Source: Draconibacterium orientale | GTDB taxonomy: Bacteria; Bacteroidota; Bacteroidia; Bacteroidales; JAADGE01 | Length of the DNA stretch: 17,057 bases | NCBI GenBank assembly: GCA_020718265.1 | Contig: DYSM01000027.1 | Span: 1 to 17,057 of the forward strand | Reading direction: 5' to 3' | In this document: positions 1-8,647 of the stretch, piece by piece | How the letters are laid out: every line of letters starts with the position of its first letter | Numbering within the stretch: the stretch's first letter is position 1 | Made by a program: the position numbers and the translations under genes | Notes under the pieces: model-generated | Databases searched by the model: none | Seen by the model: the letters and a program-made list of their open reading frames with translations, nothing else | Told to the model about the DNA's origin: nothing

Positions 1-67
1 TTAATAATTTTTAAAAAAGTGTAAACTACTTTTTTATGTTTATGAAAGATGCCAAAAATATCTATCT

Positions 68-868
68 TTGCTGCTCAAAATTCTCAAACCTCGATACGTG
101 AGTATAGAACGACTTCAGGAGCAATTACTTTCTCGCTTGAACGGCGATATGTCTGACCTTGTGATTTTTGAAAAAGGCACGGACAGCACAATTTTTGTGG
201 AATATACCGATTACATTATGCGGAACCACAAGAAGTTACAAGCCGTTGAACTCGAAGATGCCATTAAAAAATTGGAGCTCAATCCGGATTTTGAAACGCG
301 TAAATTGCTCATCACCGCGCTCGGTTACATCGCGGACGTGAAAGCTTACCGCGCGCTCGAAAAAATTGTAAATAACGACATCGATGATTTGAACGGCTGG
401 GCAGTGTTTGCGTTTCAGCAAAGTCGCGCCCTGATTGAGGATTCGTTGAGTGATAAGTCGCGTTTCTATATTTTTTCCGGCTTGGGCGGCAAGGCGAATT
501 TGTTACGCTATTTTGCGGTTGCTTATACCGAAGATAAAGCGTTACTTACTGATTTTCAGAAAGAACGCTTCCGAAAAGAACTCGAATACGAAGCCGCCGA
601 AAAAGAAGCCGAAATTGAAGAAGTTGTTTTTTACGATTATTTTGTAACCTTCAAATTTTTGCTTTCCATTCGACATATTGCTTTCGATTTTATTGATAAT
701 GTGATAGATAACGTGAATGAGTTGGGCGGAAAATTTTCCGAAGAAACCATTGTAGCCACCGATAAAATTTATTCGGAAGATGAAATTCGTCGCGCGATAG
801 ACGGCGAACTTCTTGAAGGTGAGGTTGATATGGATGATAATAACGACATGTTTTCGTATCTTGACTGA
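68..868 (+). CDS. HEAT-repeat-like protein of unknown function, start uncertain
   Basis: I do not recognise this protein beyond its fold type. Residues about 57-125 read like HEAT (PBS-lyase-type) helical repeats, with an R-x6-ALGYIAD core at 78-90 followed by a second helix pair ending near W111 and F116. A glycine-rich GLGGK stretch is at 138-142. A strongly charged helix (about 160-187, rich in E and K) follows, and the tail is acidic (DMDDNND). There is no signal peptide or membrane segment, so a cytoplasmic scaffold or interaction protein is likely. The start is unclear: the longest version begins with TTG at 68, an in-frame GTG lies at 98, and the first in-frame ATG is at 149. None has a convincing ribosome binding site. 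An ATG at 42 in another frame would join this frame if one T were added near 67-69. The gene stands alone and converges on mnmD. Coding is well supported, function is not. Confidence 0.7.
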   Translation: MLLKILKPRYVSIERLQEQLLSRLNGDMSDLVIFEKGTDSTIFVEYTDYIMRNHKKLQAVELEDAIKKLELNPDFETRKLLITALGYIADVKAYRALEKIVNNDIDDLNGWAVFAFQQSRALIEDSLSDKSRFYIFSGLGGKANLLRYFAVAYTEDKALLTDFQKERFRKELEYEAAEKEAEIEEVVFYDYFVTFKFLLSIRHIAFDFIDNVIDNVNELGGKFSEETIVATDKIYSEDEIRRAIDGELLEGEVDMDDNNDMFSYLD

Positions 869-942
869 TTAATCTCTGTATGTAAACACATAACTCATTG
901 AGGTTCTTAATGTTATTCAGATATATCGGCTTGAATGTTTTA

Positions 943-971
943 GAATTTCTGTTTAAATACTGTAGAAATTC
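943..971. repeat. Hairpin-forming inverted repeat, possible bidirectional terminator
   Basis: GAATTTCT at 943-950 and AGAAATTC at 964-971 are perfect reverse complements separated by a 13-base loop. The stem is AT-rich and no T-run follows on the plus strand. Its place between convergent genes suggests transcription termination or RNA end protection, but this is weak. Confidence 0.3.
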
Positions 972-980
972 GATTGAAAC

Positions 981-1016
981 AAAAAAAAACAATGAATGAC
1001 AACTTTTTGACCATTG
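981..1016 (-). terminator. Weak terminator candidate for the DUF389-mnmD transcript
   Basis: On the minus strand, downstream of mnmD, CAATG (from 1016-1012) and CATTG (from 994-990) can form a 5-bp stem, immediately followed by T9 (from 989-981). Stem strength is poor and the loop is 17 bases. Position and T-run favour a terminator; the short stem argues against it. Confidence 0.25.
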
Positions 1017-1072
1017 AATGACTACTATATGACAATACATTCATTTGAAAAACTGCTATAATCTACATGAAA

Positions 1073-1762
1073 TCAAATATTTAAACGTTTTCTTTCAAAC
1101 ACTGATTCTTTTATCGCTTGAATCACATGACGTTTTCCGGGCGGACCGGCAAGCCGTTTTACATTGAAAGCTGCATCGCGAAGTGCTTGTTTTACAATGC
1201 CTTTGGACGAATATGTGCATAAAATTCCGCCCGAAATTAAGGATTCAAAAAGTTTTTTGAAAATTTCCGAAGTCCACAAATGCGGTTGTTTTTCGGGCGC
1301 AAACGCATCGAAATAAATGAGGTCAAAATAATTTGTATTTGGTTGAAAATCAACTAAATCTGTTTCGATTTTTCTCAGTTCAAAGTTTGAATCCAATAGA
1401 GTAGGCGAGTGCCATGCCGAGCTGTGCAATGTCTCAAAAACTACTGATTCTGTTCCGATATTTTCAGAATAATTTAATTGCAAAGCCAGTTCTGTCGAAA
1501 TCGGATATTTTTCAATACTGACGTATTCGACAAAACTGTTTCGTTCCAAAGCGCGTTTCCAAGTCAAAAGCGCATTCAAACCTGTGCCGAAACCGACTTC
1601 TAAGATTCTGATTTTCTGTTTTTTAATAACATCAAAACCATTTTTCAAAAACACGATTTCAGACTCCTGCACCGCGCCGTGTACGGAATGATAATGCTCG
1701 TTGAGTTCGGGCACAAAAATGGTATGTGAATTGTCGGACGTTCGTATGATTTGTAATTGCAT
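1073..1762 (-). CDS. mnmD: tRNA U34 methyltransferase MnmD (MnmC N-domain-like)
   Basis: This is the standalone counterpart of the methyltransferase half of E. coli MnmC. It uses S-adenosylmethionine to methylate 5-aminomethyl-(2-thio)uridine at the wobble position of certain tRNAs, the last step towards mnm5s2U. The 229-residue product shows the family hallmarks: HYHSVHGAVQES at 23-34, the SAM-binding loop EVGFGTGLNALL at 55-66, an acidic residue after strand 2 (SIEKYP, 92-97), and FDAFAPEKQPHLWT at 151-164 with the active-site aspartate. No FAD-dependent oxidase domain follows, as usual for the standalone form. I chose the ATG at 1762: an upstream extension to 1822 would run back into the DUF389 gene and adds no family-like sequence. 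It starts 8 nt after the DUF389 stop, so the two genes are probably co-transcribed. Family assignment is very secure; the reaction is known from homologues. Confidence 0.93.
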   Translation of the reverse strand: MQLQIIRTSDNSHTIFVPELNEHYHSVHGAVQESEIVFLKNGFDVIKKQKIRILEVGFGTGLNALLTWKRALERNSFVEYVSIEKYPISTELALQLNYSENIGTESVVFETLHSSAWHSPTLLDSNFELRKIETDLVDFQPNTNYFDLIYFDAFAPEKQPHLWTSEIFKKLFESLISGGILCTYSSKGIVKQALRDAAFNVKRLAGPPGKRHVIQAIKESVFERKRLNI

Positions 1763-1770
1763 TCTATGGT

Positions 1771-3139
<1,369 letters not shown>

Positions 3140-3147
<8 letters not shown>

Positions 3148-3199
3148 GTGCACAGTTTAAGTTTGAAGAACCAAATATGAGTTCAGTATAAAAAGTCAT
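3140..3199 (-). other. 19-codon upstream ORF formed by the yihY-like repeat
   Basis: The ORF begins with ATG at 3199 inside the 54-bp repeat and encodes MTFYTEL, identical to the first seven residues of the YihY-family protein encoded at 17025. It then diverges and ends with TAA at 3142-3140, overlapping the DUF389 ATG (3147-3145) by 8 nt. It could act as a translated leader that hands ribosomes to the DUF389 start, or it may be an untranslated relic of duplication. Confidence 0.4.
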
Positions 3200-3231
3200 A
3201 AAGTTGAAAGTTTGTAAAGTTAAATTGCTGA
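3178..3231 (-). repeat. 54-bp repeat, copy 1 (upstream of the DUF389 gene)
   Basis: This segment matches 17004-17057 at 53 of 54 bases; the single difference is G at 3227 versus A at 17053. Read on the minus strand it holds several spaced ACTTT units and then an ATG with seven codons identical to the yihY-family gene start. Similarity stops sharply at 3177. The other end cannot be defined because copy 2 runs off the window. There are no flanking terminal repeats or transposase. Confidence 0.9.
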
Positions 3232-3332
3232 TAATAAGCAATTTACTTAAATTGTAAAATATTTTCAAAAACACTGATAATCAAGCATATAGATTGTTTG
3301 GCTAAAATAAAACAGGCTTTTTAGACCGAACG

Positions 3333-3340
3333 CAAATATA
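3333..3340 (-). promoter_or_regulatory. Possible -7 element for the DUF389-mnmD operon
   Basis: On the minus strand this reads TATATTTG, an exact match to the Bacteroidota -7 consensus TAnnTTTG. It lies about 190 nt upstream of the DUF389 start, so its transcript would include the whole 54-bp repeat and the upstream ORF. No clear -33 TTTG sits at the expected distance, and AT-rich DNA yields such matches by chance. Confidence 0.25.
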
Positions 3341-3365
3341 ATATCATTTTTGATGAAAACTGTTT

Positions 3366-4493
3366 TTAAATCAAACAATTCGTTTTCGGATAAAAAATTT
3401 TCAGCCCCGAAACCTTCGGTGCAAGGTGAATAATTTGATTGTAAGAAACCTCGCCGGCAATACACACGCACTTCATCTTCGCAAGTTGTGCGGTCGGAAT
3501 TTTTTCTATATTCTGAATATCAGCAATTTGTGTTTGAATATTTAATTTCTGTCGGATTGAATTAATGCTTTCGGAATTTTGTCCGACAATGCAGGTTTGT
3601 GCATAAGAGCTTGGTTTTGTGTGCGATTTCTGTTTTGCAAATCGTTTTTTGAAGAATTTCAAAAGTATAATTGCCGGTGCAAATATTAAAAATGCAAGTT
3701 TAGAATAATGTTTTTTTGCAAAAATAAGCATCGCACCGTAAAAGGCATCTACATAGCGTTTTGTGTTCTGTTTTGAACTTTCACCTTTGTAATGTATGAT
3801 TGTAATTTTGGGAAAATAGATGTTTCGGAATCCGGCTTTTAAAATTCGGAACGACAAGTCAATATCTTCGCCGTACATGAAAAAATCTTCGTCCAACAAG
3901 CCGGCTTTGTCAAGTGCCGAGCTTCTGACGAGCATAAATGCTCCCGAAACTACTTCAATATCAGCAATTTCGTGTTCGGGAATATGGTTGAGTTGGTACG
4001 CTGCATGTTTGGTTTTAAAAAGTTTGCCTAATCCTGAAATTTTCAAAAATGCGCCCATCGGAGTAGGCACTGCGCGCTTGGATTCGGGCGCGAATACGCC
4101 GCCGATGTCCGTCATACGCACGCCGAGCGCGCCGGCAGTCGGGTGCGCGTCCATGTAGGCGATGGTTTCCGTAAACGTATTTTCGGGAATCAGCGTATCC
4201 GGATTCAGAAGCAGTTTGTATTCGCCTGTCGCTTGTCTAAGTGCTTGATTATTAGCTTTCGCAAAGCCTTTATTGTCCGTATTTGCAATTAAATTAACTT
4301 CCGGAAAAAACGCAGAAATTTTCTTTACCGAATCGTCCGATGAATTATTATCCACTACAAAAATTTCTATTGAATGTTGTCCGTAAATTTTCTCAGCCTC
4401 AAATTTTGCCGCATAAGCACAGCTAAGTGTTTGTAAAACAAAATATTCAACATTGAAATTTACAATTATGACAGACAATTTTTTATGTATCAT
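3366..4493 (-). CDS. Glycosyltransferase family 2 protein, C-terminus probably shortened
   Basis: This is a 375-residue GT-A fold glycosyltransferase of the rhamnosyltransferase-like (WbbL-type) GT2 branch. It is likely to transfer a sugar from a nucleotide sugar during cell-surface polysaccharide assembly; donor and acceptor cannot be told. Visible motifs are the N-terminal strand LSVIIVNFN (6-14), the nucleotide-binding VDNNSSD (47-53), NKGFAKANNQAL (74-85), the metal/substrate motif LLLNPDT (94-100), VSGAFMLVR (182-190), FMYGEDIDLSFR (205-216) with the catalytic acidic residues, and IIHYKGES (232-239). A hydrophobic segment at about 263-281 may anchor it to the inner membrane. A second, smaller alpha/beta-like region (about 296-375, beginning AQTCIVG) resembles the C-terminal extension of some Bacteroidota GT2 proteins but stops abruptly after FYPKTNCLI. 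The gene stands alone and is divergent from the sensory operon. Confidence 0.88.
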   Translation of the reverse strand: MIHKKLSVIIVNFNVEYFVLQTLSCAYAAKFEAEKIYGQHSIEIFVVDNNSSDDSVKKISAFFPEVNLIANTDNKGFAKANNQALRQATGEYKLLLNPDTLIPENTFTETIAYMDAHPTAGALGVRMTDIGGVFAPESKRAVPTPMGAFLKISGLGKLFKTKHAAYQLNHIPEHEIADIEVVSGAFMLVRSSALDKAGLLDEDFFMYGEDIDLSFRILKAGFRNIYFPKITIIHYKGESSKQNTKRYVDAFYGAMLIFAKKHYSKLAFLIFAPAIILLKFFKKRFAKQKSHTKPSSYAQTCIVGQNSESINSIRQKLNIQTQIADIQNIEKIPTAQLAKMKCVCIAGEVSYNQIIHLAPKVSGLKIFYPKTNCLI

Positions 4494-4682
4494 TTGGCAA
4501 TTCTTACAGTTCCGGTAAACCTTTTTTTAAGTCAATTTTTTTTAAAAAAACTGCATGGAGATATTTGTAATCTCGATTTTTTTGCTAAATTTCGTTCTTA
4601 CAAAGATTATTCTGCAAAGTTATGTGATAATATCGAATAAATTTTTAATTTTGCTTGATTTGAACAAAACTATAGTTTTTGA
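4494..4682. promoter_or_regulatory. Divergent promoter region between the GT2 gene and the sensory operon
   Basis: These 189 very AT-rich bases must drive transcription both ways. They contain T7 at 4522-4528 and the perfect palindrome TTTTTTTAAAAAAA at 4537-4550, which could bend DNA or act as an UP-like element. TAnnTTTG-like words occur on both strands: TAATTTTG at 4646-4653 on plus, and TAACTTTG (from 4622-4615) and TAGTTTTG (from 4672-4665) on minus. I see no small gene here. Confidence 0.5.
4646..4653 (+). promoter_or_regulatory. Candidate -7 promoter element of the sensory operon
   Basis: TAATTTTG matches the Bacteroidota -7 consensus TAnnTTTG exactly and lies 29 bases before the ATG of the histidine kinase gene, a normal leader length in this phylum. 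The -33 region (about 4620-4626, TTATGTG) matches TTTG only loosely. Confidence 0.35.
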
Positions 4683-6338
4683 ATGTCGGAACACATCGAG
4701 ACAAAAATACAAAGTCTTCAGAAAGACAATGAAAAATTGCGAAAAGAAATCGAATTTTTGAAGCAAAATCAAACAAATTCGTTGTCAAAGTCGCTGTTAG
4801 AGAACGCAATATCCGTAGGGAATGATTTTTCTCTGCCGGCAGAATATGTTTCGTTACTTAACAGTATGCCTGTCGGAATTTTAGTATTCGATGTGAATAA
4901 GCATATTTTGTCAGCCAATGTGAAACTCGGCGATTTGTTTTCTGTCAGCACGGCTCAATTAATAGGGTTCAATTTATTGAACTTAAAGGACAAAAATATT
5001 CTGCCCGCCATAGAGCGTAGTCTTGCCGGAAAAGCCGGGTTTTATGAAGGACAATACACGCCGACGTTTGGCGATTCGGTTAAACACATTATAGTTCAGA
5101 CTGCCCCGATTAATTTTGTCCGAAATCAAGAGATTTTGACCGGCGGTGTCGCTATTTTTGAGGATATAAGCGATAAACATGTTGCCGAAGTTGCTCAAAA
5201 TAAGGTTTTTGACGTTCTGCAAACCGTAACAGATAATATCAATGCAATCATTTACGCCGTTGATACGAAAACGCATCAATTATTGTTCGTAAACAAGCGT
5301 GCGCAAAGTATTTTCGGAACAAAAAATCGAGTTGTCTGTTTGGATGATTTGTCTTATGACCGCCTGTCAGAAACATGTATGCCTTGTATTTTAACTTCCG
5401 AAGAGTTCAAAACCTTAAAGTTTGGTGAAACCTACTACAAAGAAGCATTCAATACCATTGTGAACCGTTGGTTTCAATACTCATATTCGCTCACCGAATG
5501 GATAAACGGAGAAACCTCACTATTGGTAACATCAATTGATATTCAGACACTTAAAAACGCACTTAGCCTAGTTCACGAACAAAACGAACACATAAATAAA
5601 CAAGCCGAAGCTTTGAAAGAAGAAGCGAGAACAAAAGACGCTATGTTTTCCATCATCGGGCACGATTTGCGCGGTCCGATTGGGAATATCAAAAGTGCCT
5701 TGGATTTGCTTGTGGAAGAATTTGATATTTTCGGAAAAGAAGCTATTTTAGAAATAGTAAACCCTGTCCGCGATTCAGCCGGCTCGGCTTATACGCTGTT
5801 ATCCAACCTGTTAAACTGGGCAAAAAATCAAAGCGGACAAATAGGTTTCCGTCCCGAAGAACTTGATATTGACGATATTGTGAGCGAAAATTTGATGCTT
5901 TTCAAAACACAATCCGAAAATAAAAAAATTGAAATTTCATACCAATCTTCGTTTGACGGTTCAATTTGCGCCGATGACAATATGGTAAATACCATCCTCC
6001 GAAATTTAATCTCAAATGCCATAAAGTTCACGCCCTCAGGCGGTTTCGTGGTAATAAATGTCGAATCTGAGTTAAGAAATTTAGAAGAGTATGTTAAAAT
6101 TGAAGTCTGCGACACCGGAATAGGTATGAGTAACCAGCGTTTGGAAGAAATATTTTCAAATCAAAAACCCGGAAGCAGTTACGGCACCAACAACGAAAAA
6201 GGCTCCGGCTTAGGAATTATGCTTTGCAAAGCGTTTGTGGCTTGGCATAACGGTTTTTTTGAGGCAGACAGCCAACTCGGTTCCGGAACATGTTTTAGAG
6301 TCGTAATTCCGGTGAGACAACACAGCCAAGCAGAATGA
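4683..6338 (+). CDS. Soluble PAS-PAS sensor histidine kinase
   Basis: This 551-residue protein autophosphorylates on histidine and should pass the phosphate to a response regulator, none of which is encoded here. It has no membrane segment or signal peptide, so it is cytoplasmic or recruited to the membrane. In order: an N-terminal charged coiled coil (about 5-30), a PAS domain (about 54-165), a second PAS-like domain (about 178-292) with C219, C232 and C235, a linker coiled coil (about 295-318), HisKA with phosphoacceptor H327 in IIGHDLRGP, then HATPase_c with N445 in NLISNAIKFTP, the G1 box CDTGIGMS (476-483) and the G2 box KGSGLGIML (506-514). All catalytic residues for a working kinase are present. 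It is the first gene of a three-gene operon: its stop overlaps the next start as ATGA at 6335-6338. The two downstream genes encode receptors without an output domain, so this kinase may be their effector (inference). Confidence 0.92.
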   Translation: MSEHIETKIQSLQKDNEKLRKEIEFLKQNQTNSLSKSLLENAISVGNDFSLPAEYVSLLNSMPVGILVFDVNKHILSANVKLGDLFSVSTAQLIGFNLLNLKDKNILPAIERSLAGKAGFYEGQYTPTFGDSVKHIIVQTAPINFVRNQEILTGGVAIFEDISDKHVAEVAQNKVFDVLQTVTDNINAIIYAVDTKTHQLLFVNKRAQSIFGTKNRVVCLDDLSYDRLSETCMPCILTSEEFKTLKFGETYYKEAFNTIVNRWFQYSYSLTEWINGETSLLVTSIDIQTLKNALSLVHEQNEHINKQAEALKEEARTKDAMFSIIGHDLRGPIGNIKSALDLLVEEFDIFGKEAILEIVNPVRDSAGSAYTLLSNLLNWAKNQSGQIGFRPEELDIDDIVSENLMLFKTQSENKKIEISYQSSFDGSICADDNMVNTILRNLISNAIKFTPSGGFVVINVESELRNLEEYVKIEVCDTGIGMSNQRLEEIFSNQKPGSSYGTNNEKGSGLGIMLCKAFVAWHNGFFEADSQLGSGTCFRVVIPVRQHSQAE

Positions 6339-8647
6339 TAAAAAGTAAAAGCTTACATATCAGACTTATACTGCTTTCGTCCTTAGCAACAGCCTTCCTG
6401 CTCACGGCTGCCGGTTGGTATCTGTCAAGCGTAAGAGAATCGTTCGTGTACGAGCAAACACAACGCGAAATTAAACAAACCGTTGAGCAATTAAAATCAG
6501 CAACACTGATACACGAAAACGGAAATCTAAATCGGATTACTGCCGCCGAACGCATTGCTGCTCTGTATCTTACAGAATTAAAACAAATGACAGACCTCAG
6601 TTTCGATACCATAAAAATACCTGCAAAAATTGCCGAAAACGGAAGCACAGCATACTTTTCACTCAACAATTTAGTGATTGACGACGCGAACGTGTATAAA
6701 AACAGTGATATTGTCAATACAATTCAATATTTGACAAATACTTACGTCAGTTTATGGCAAAAACACGAAGAAGGTTACATCCGAATAACGAGTAATTTGC
6801 CCGAATCCAAACAGAACGAGGCACTCCCGATTTTTGTACACAACGGCTCGCAAATGGTACAAAATATCGAAGACGGAAAGAAATATTATAACCGAAAATC
6901 AACAAAATTCGATTCGGAATTTTCCGTGTATCGTCCGTTGATTTTGAGCGGATATATCAAAATAATTATTCAAATTACGATAGAAGAAGGCACACCCATT
7001 GCACTCCAACGCGTGTTTGAAGGCAATCGGTTTTACGAAAACAAGCAACTTTTTTTCTTAAATGCCGATGATAGTACAATTATTAATCCGGAACTGAATA
7101 CGTATTTCAAAAATTCAGCAATTGTAAAGCGCATGAAATTGAACCGTGCCGATTTTAATACAATAAACGAAAATTTGTATGAAAACGGAGACTTAAATCA
7201 CTATATCATAAGCTATTTACCCATGCCCGGCGGAGACAGATTTGCAGGAATAATTTTTCCGGAATCGGGCTATACCGAAGGACTTTCGACTTACAACCGC
7301 CATATTTATTTGGTTATCCTAATTTTAGGACTTATTTTTCTGGCAAGTATTCGCATGATTTACTTGTCCGAACGACGATTTCTGACTCGTGTCCGTATAG
7401 CATTGGCGAAAATAGCGCAGGGCGTATTTACAAATGTGACTGTAAAAAATGACCAAAACGACCCTGAAAAACGGAGCATCGTCCAATCTGTGCACGATAT
7501 TGCCGAGTATTTCCACCGAAATTCCGATTACGCCAAAGAACTTTCAGCACAAAATTTCGATATTGATGTACAACCTATCGGCGACAAAGATGTTATCGGT
7601 CAATCGCTAAGCGTATTGCGAAACGAATTGCGTAACCTGCGAAACACGCAAACAGAACAGATTAAAGCTGAAGAATTGCGGGAAACAATAAATTCCGGCG
7701 TTAATGCCGTAAACGCTGTTTTGCAATACGCCACGGATACCGACGCTTTTTTTACAAAATTGCTACATACTGTAACACAGTTTCTTAATGTGCAACAAGC
7801 CGGCTTATTTGCCGTAGAACGCCCCGATGAAGGAAAACCTTACTTGGAATTGAAAGCGCATTATGCCTTCGGAAAAGAACGTTTGGCACAAAAACAAATC
7901 GGCGGAAACGATGGCTTAGTCGGCTTATGTTTTATGGAAAAAAAACGTATTGTCTTGCGCGAAATCCCGCAAAACTATGCCAAAATTGTGTCAGGGTTCG
8001 GCGAAACCGAGCCTGTTTCCATCGTTTTGGTTCCCATGATTTTCAATACAGAAGTACATGCTGTTGTCGAAATTGCGGCAATCTATGAGATTGAGGAATA
8101 CAAAATCGGATTTCTGGAAAGTATAGGCGAAAGCATCGCATCAACACTTTCCAGTATGAATAACACACGCCGAACTGCCGAACTCTTGGAACAAACAAAA
8201 GAACAGTCGAAACAAATTGAAACACAGCGTATTGAATTACAAGAACGTATCGACACGCACCGTCGTCAGAATAAAAAACTTGACAAAGAATTACTGGATG
8301 TTCAGGAAATTATCAACTCCATAAAATCCACCGGAAATATAATCGAATTTGATTTGGACGGTTCAATCGTATCGGCAAACGAAGGCACAGCCTTGCTCGT
8401 TGGCACATCGCCCGAACAATTGGTCGGCAAAATGCACGCACAGGTTTTTGAATCCGGCGAAAATTTGAAAGCGTCCGAGCGTTTATGGAAAACATTATCG
8501 TCCGGCAAAGCTGTTGAATCGCGCGAAAAACTCAAGCAAAGCGACGGCAGAATGCGCGCCGTTTATGTCCATTATTTGCCGATTCGAGACAGTCGCCGAC
8601 GCGTGTTCCGCGTATTGGCATTGCTTTCGGTGCATTTTGATGATTAG
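6335..8647 (+). CDS. Transmembrane Cache-HAMP-GAF-PAS receptor without output domain (1)
   Basis: This 770-residue protein has one TM helix at 9-31, an extracytoplasmic region at about 32-322, and a second TM helix at 323-343. The outer region resembles single-Cache sensors of the Cache_3/Cache_2 type: GYIRITSNLPES (147-158) and VHNGSQMVQNIEDGKKYY (168-185) fit the ligand-pocket pattern. Inside follow a HAMP-like linker (about 344-400), a GAF domain (about 455-603, with the family-typical segment around GLVGLCFMEKKRIVLREIPQ), a long coiled coil (about 608-660) and a PAS domain (about 657-767) that ends the protein. There is no HisKA, HATPase, GGDEF, EAL, SpoIIE or methyl-accepting signalling domain. 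Translation is coupled to the kinase by the ATGA overlap. The likely job is ligand or redox sensing across the inner membrane with the signal passed on by protein contact. Domain calls are by eye; the ligand is unknown. Confidence 0.87.
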   Translation: MIKSKSLHIRLILLSSLATAFLLTAAGWYLSSVRESFVYEQTQREIKQTVEQLKSATLIHENGNLNRITAAERIAALYLTELKQMTDLSFDTIKIPAKIAENGSTAYFSLNNLVIDDANVYKNSDIVNTIQYLTNTYVSLWQKHEEGYIRITSNLPESKQNEALPIFVHNGSQMVQNIEDGKKYYNRKSTKFDSEFSVYRPLILSGYIKIIIQITIEEGTPIALQRVFEGNRFYENKQLFFLNADDSTIINPELNTYFKNSAIVKRMKLNRADFNTINENLYENGDLNHYIISYLPMPGGDRFAGIIFPESGYTEGLSTYNRHIYLVILILGLIFLASIRMIYLSERRFLTRVRIALAKIAQGVFTNVTVKNDQNDPEKRSIVQSVHDIAEYFHRNSDYAKELSAQNFDIDVQPIGDKDVIGQSLSVLRNELRNLRNTQTEQIKAEELRETINSGVNAVNAVLQYATDTDAFFTKLLHTVTQFLNVQQAGLFAVERPDEGKPYLELKAHYAFGKERLAQKQIGGNDGLVGLCFMEKKRIVLREIPQNYAKIVSGFGETEPVSIVLVPMIFNTEVHAVVEIAAIYEIEEYKIGFLESIGESIASTLSSMNNTRRTAELLEQTKEQSKQIETQRIELQERIDTHRRQNKKLDKELLDVQEIINSIKSTGNIIEFDLDGSIVSANEGTALLVGTSPEQLVGKMHAQVFESGENLKASERLWKTLSSGKAVESREKLKQSDGRMRAVYVHYLPIRDSRRRVFRVLALLSVHFDD

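Larger units (their letters stand above)
869..1072. other. Intergenic region between convergent genes
   Basis: These 204 bases separate two gene ends that face each other, so both transcripts should stop here. I see no credible small gene. It holds an 8-bp inverted repeat at 943-971, an A9 run at 981-989 (T9 on the minus strand) and two nearby copies of the word GAATGAC. It has no classic GC-rich intrinsic terminator. Confidence 0.6.

Noticed and set aside
63..70. TATCTTTG as a -7 promoter element of the HEAT-like gene
   Set aside because: It matches TAnnTTTG exactly but has no -33 partner, overlaps a possible start codon, and such words are frequent by chance here.
690..1040. A 116-codon minus-strand ORF over the 3' end of the HEAT-like gene and the spacer
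   Set aside because: It lies antisense to a better coding frame, its translation has no domain-like pattern, and its first part is the shadow of AT-rich noncoding DNA.
3265..3471. A 68-codon minus-strand ORF across the end of the glycosyltransferase gene
   Set aside because: I checked it as a frameshifted continuation of the glycosyltransferase; the sequence beyond the stop does not resemble a continuation and is AT-rich spacer.
4537..4550. T7A7 palindrome as an intrinsic terminator
   Set aside because: It lies between divergent genes where no transcript needs to end, and an A/T-only stem makes a poor terminator.
8514..8639. Upstream extension of the second receptor by 42 codons
   Set aside because: The extra residues are an out-of-frame reading of the first receptor's PAS domain, rich in Cys and His unlike the rest of the protein.
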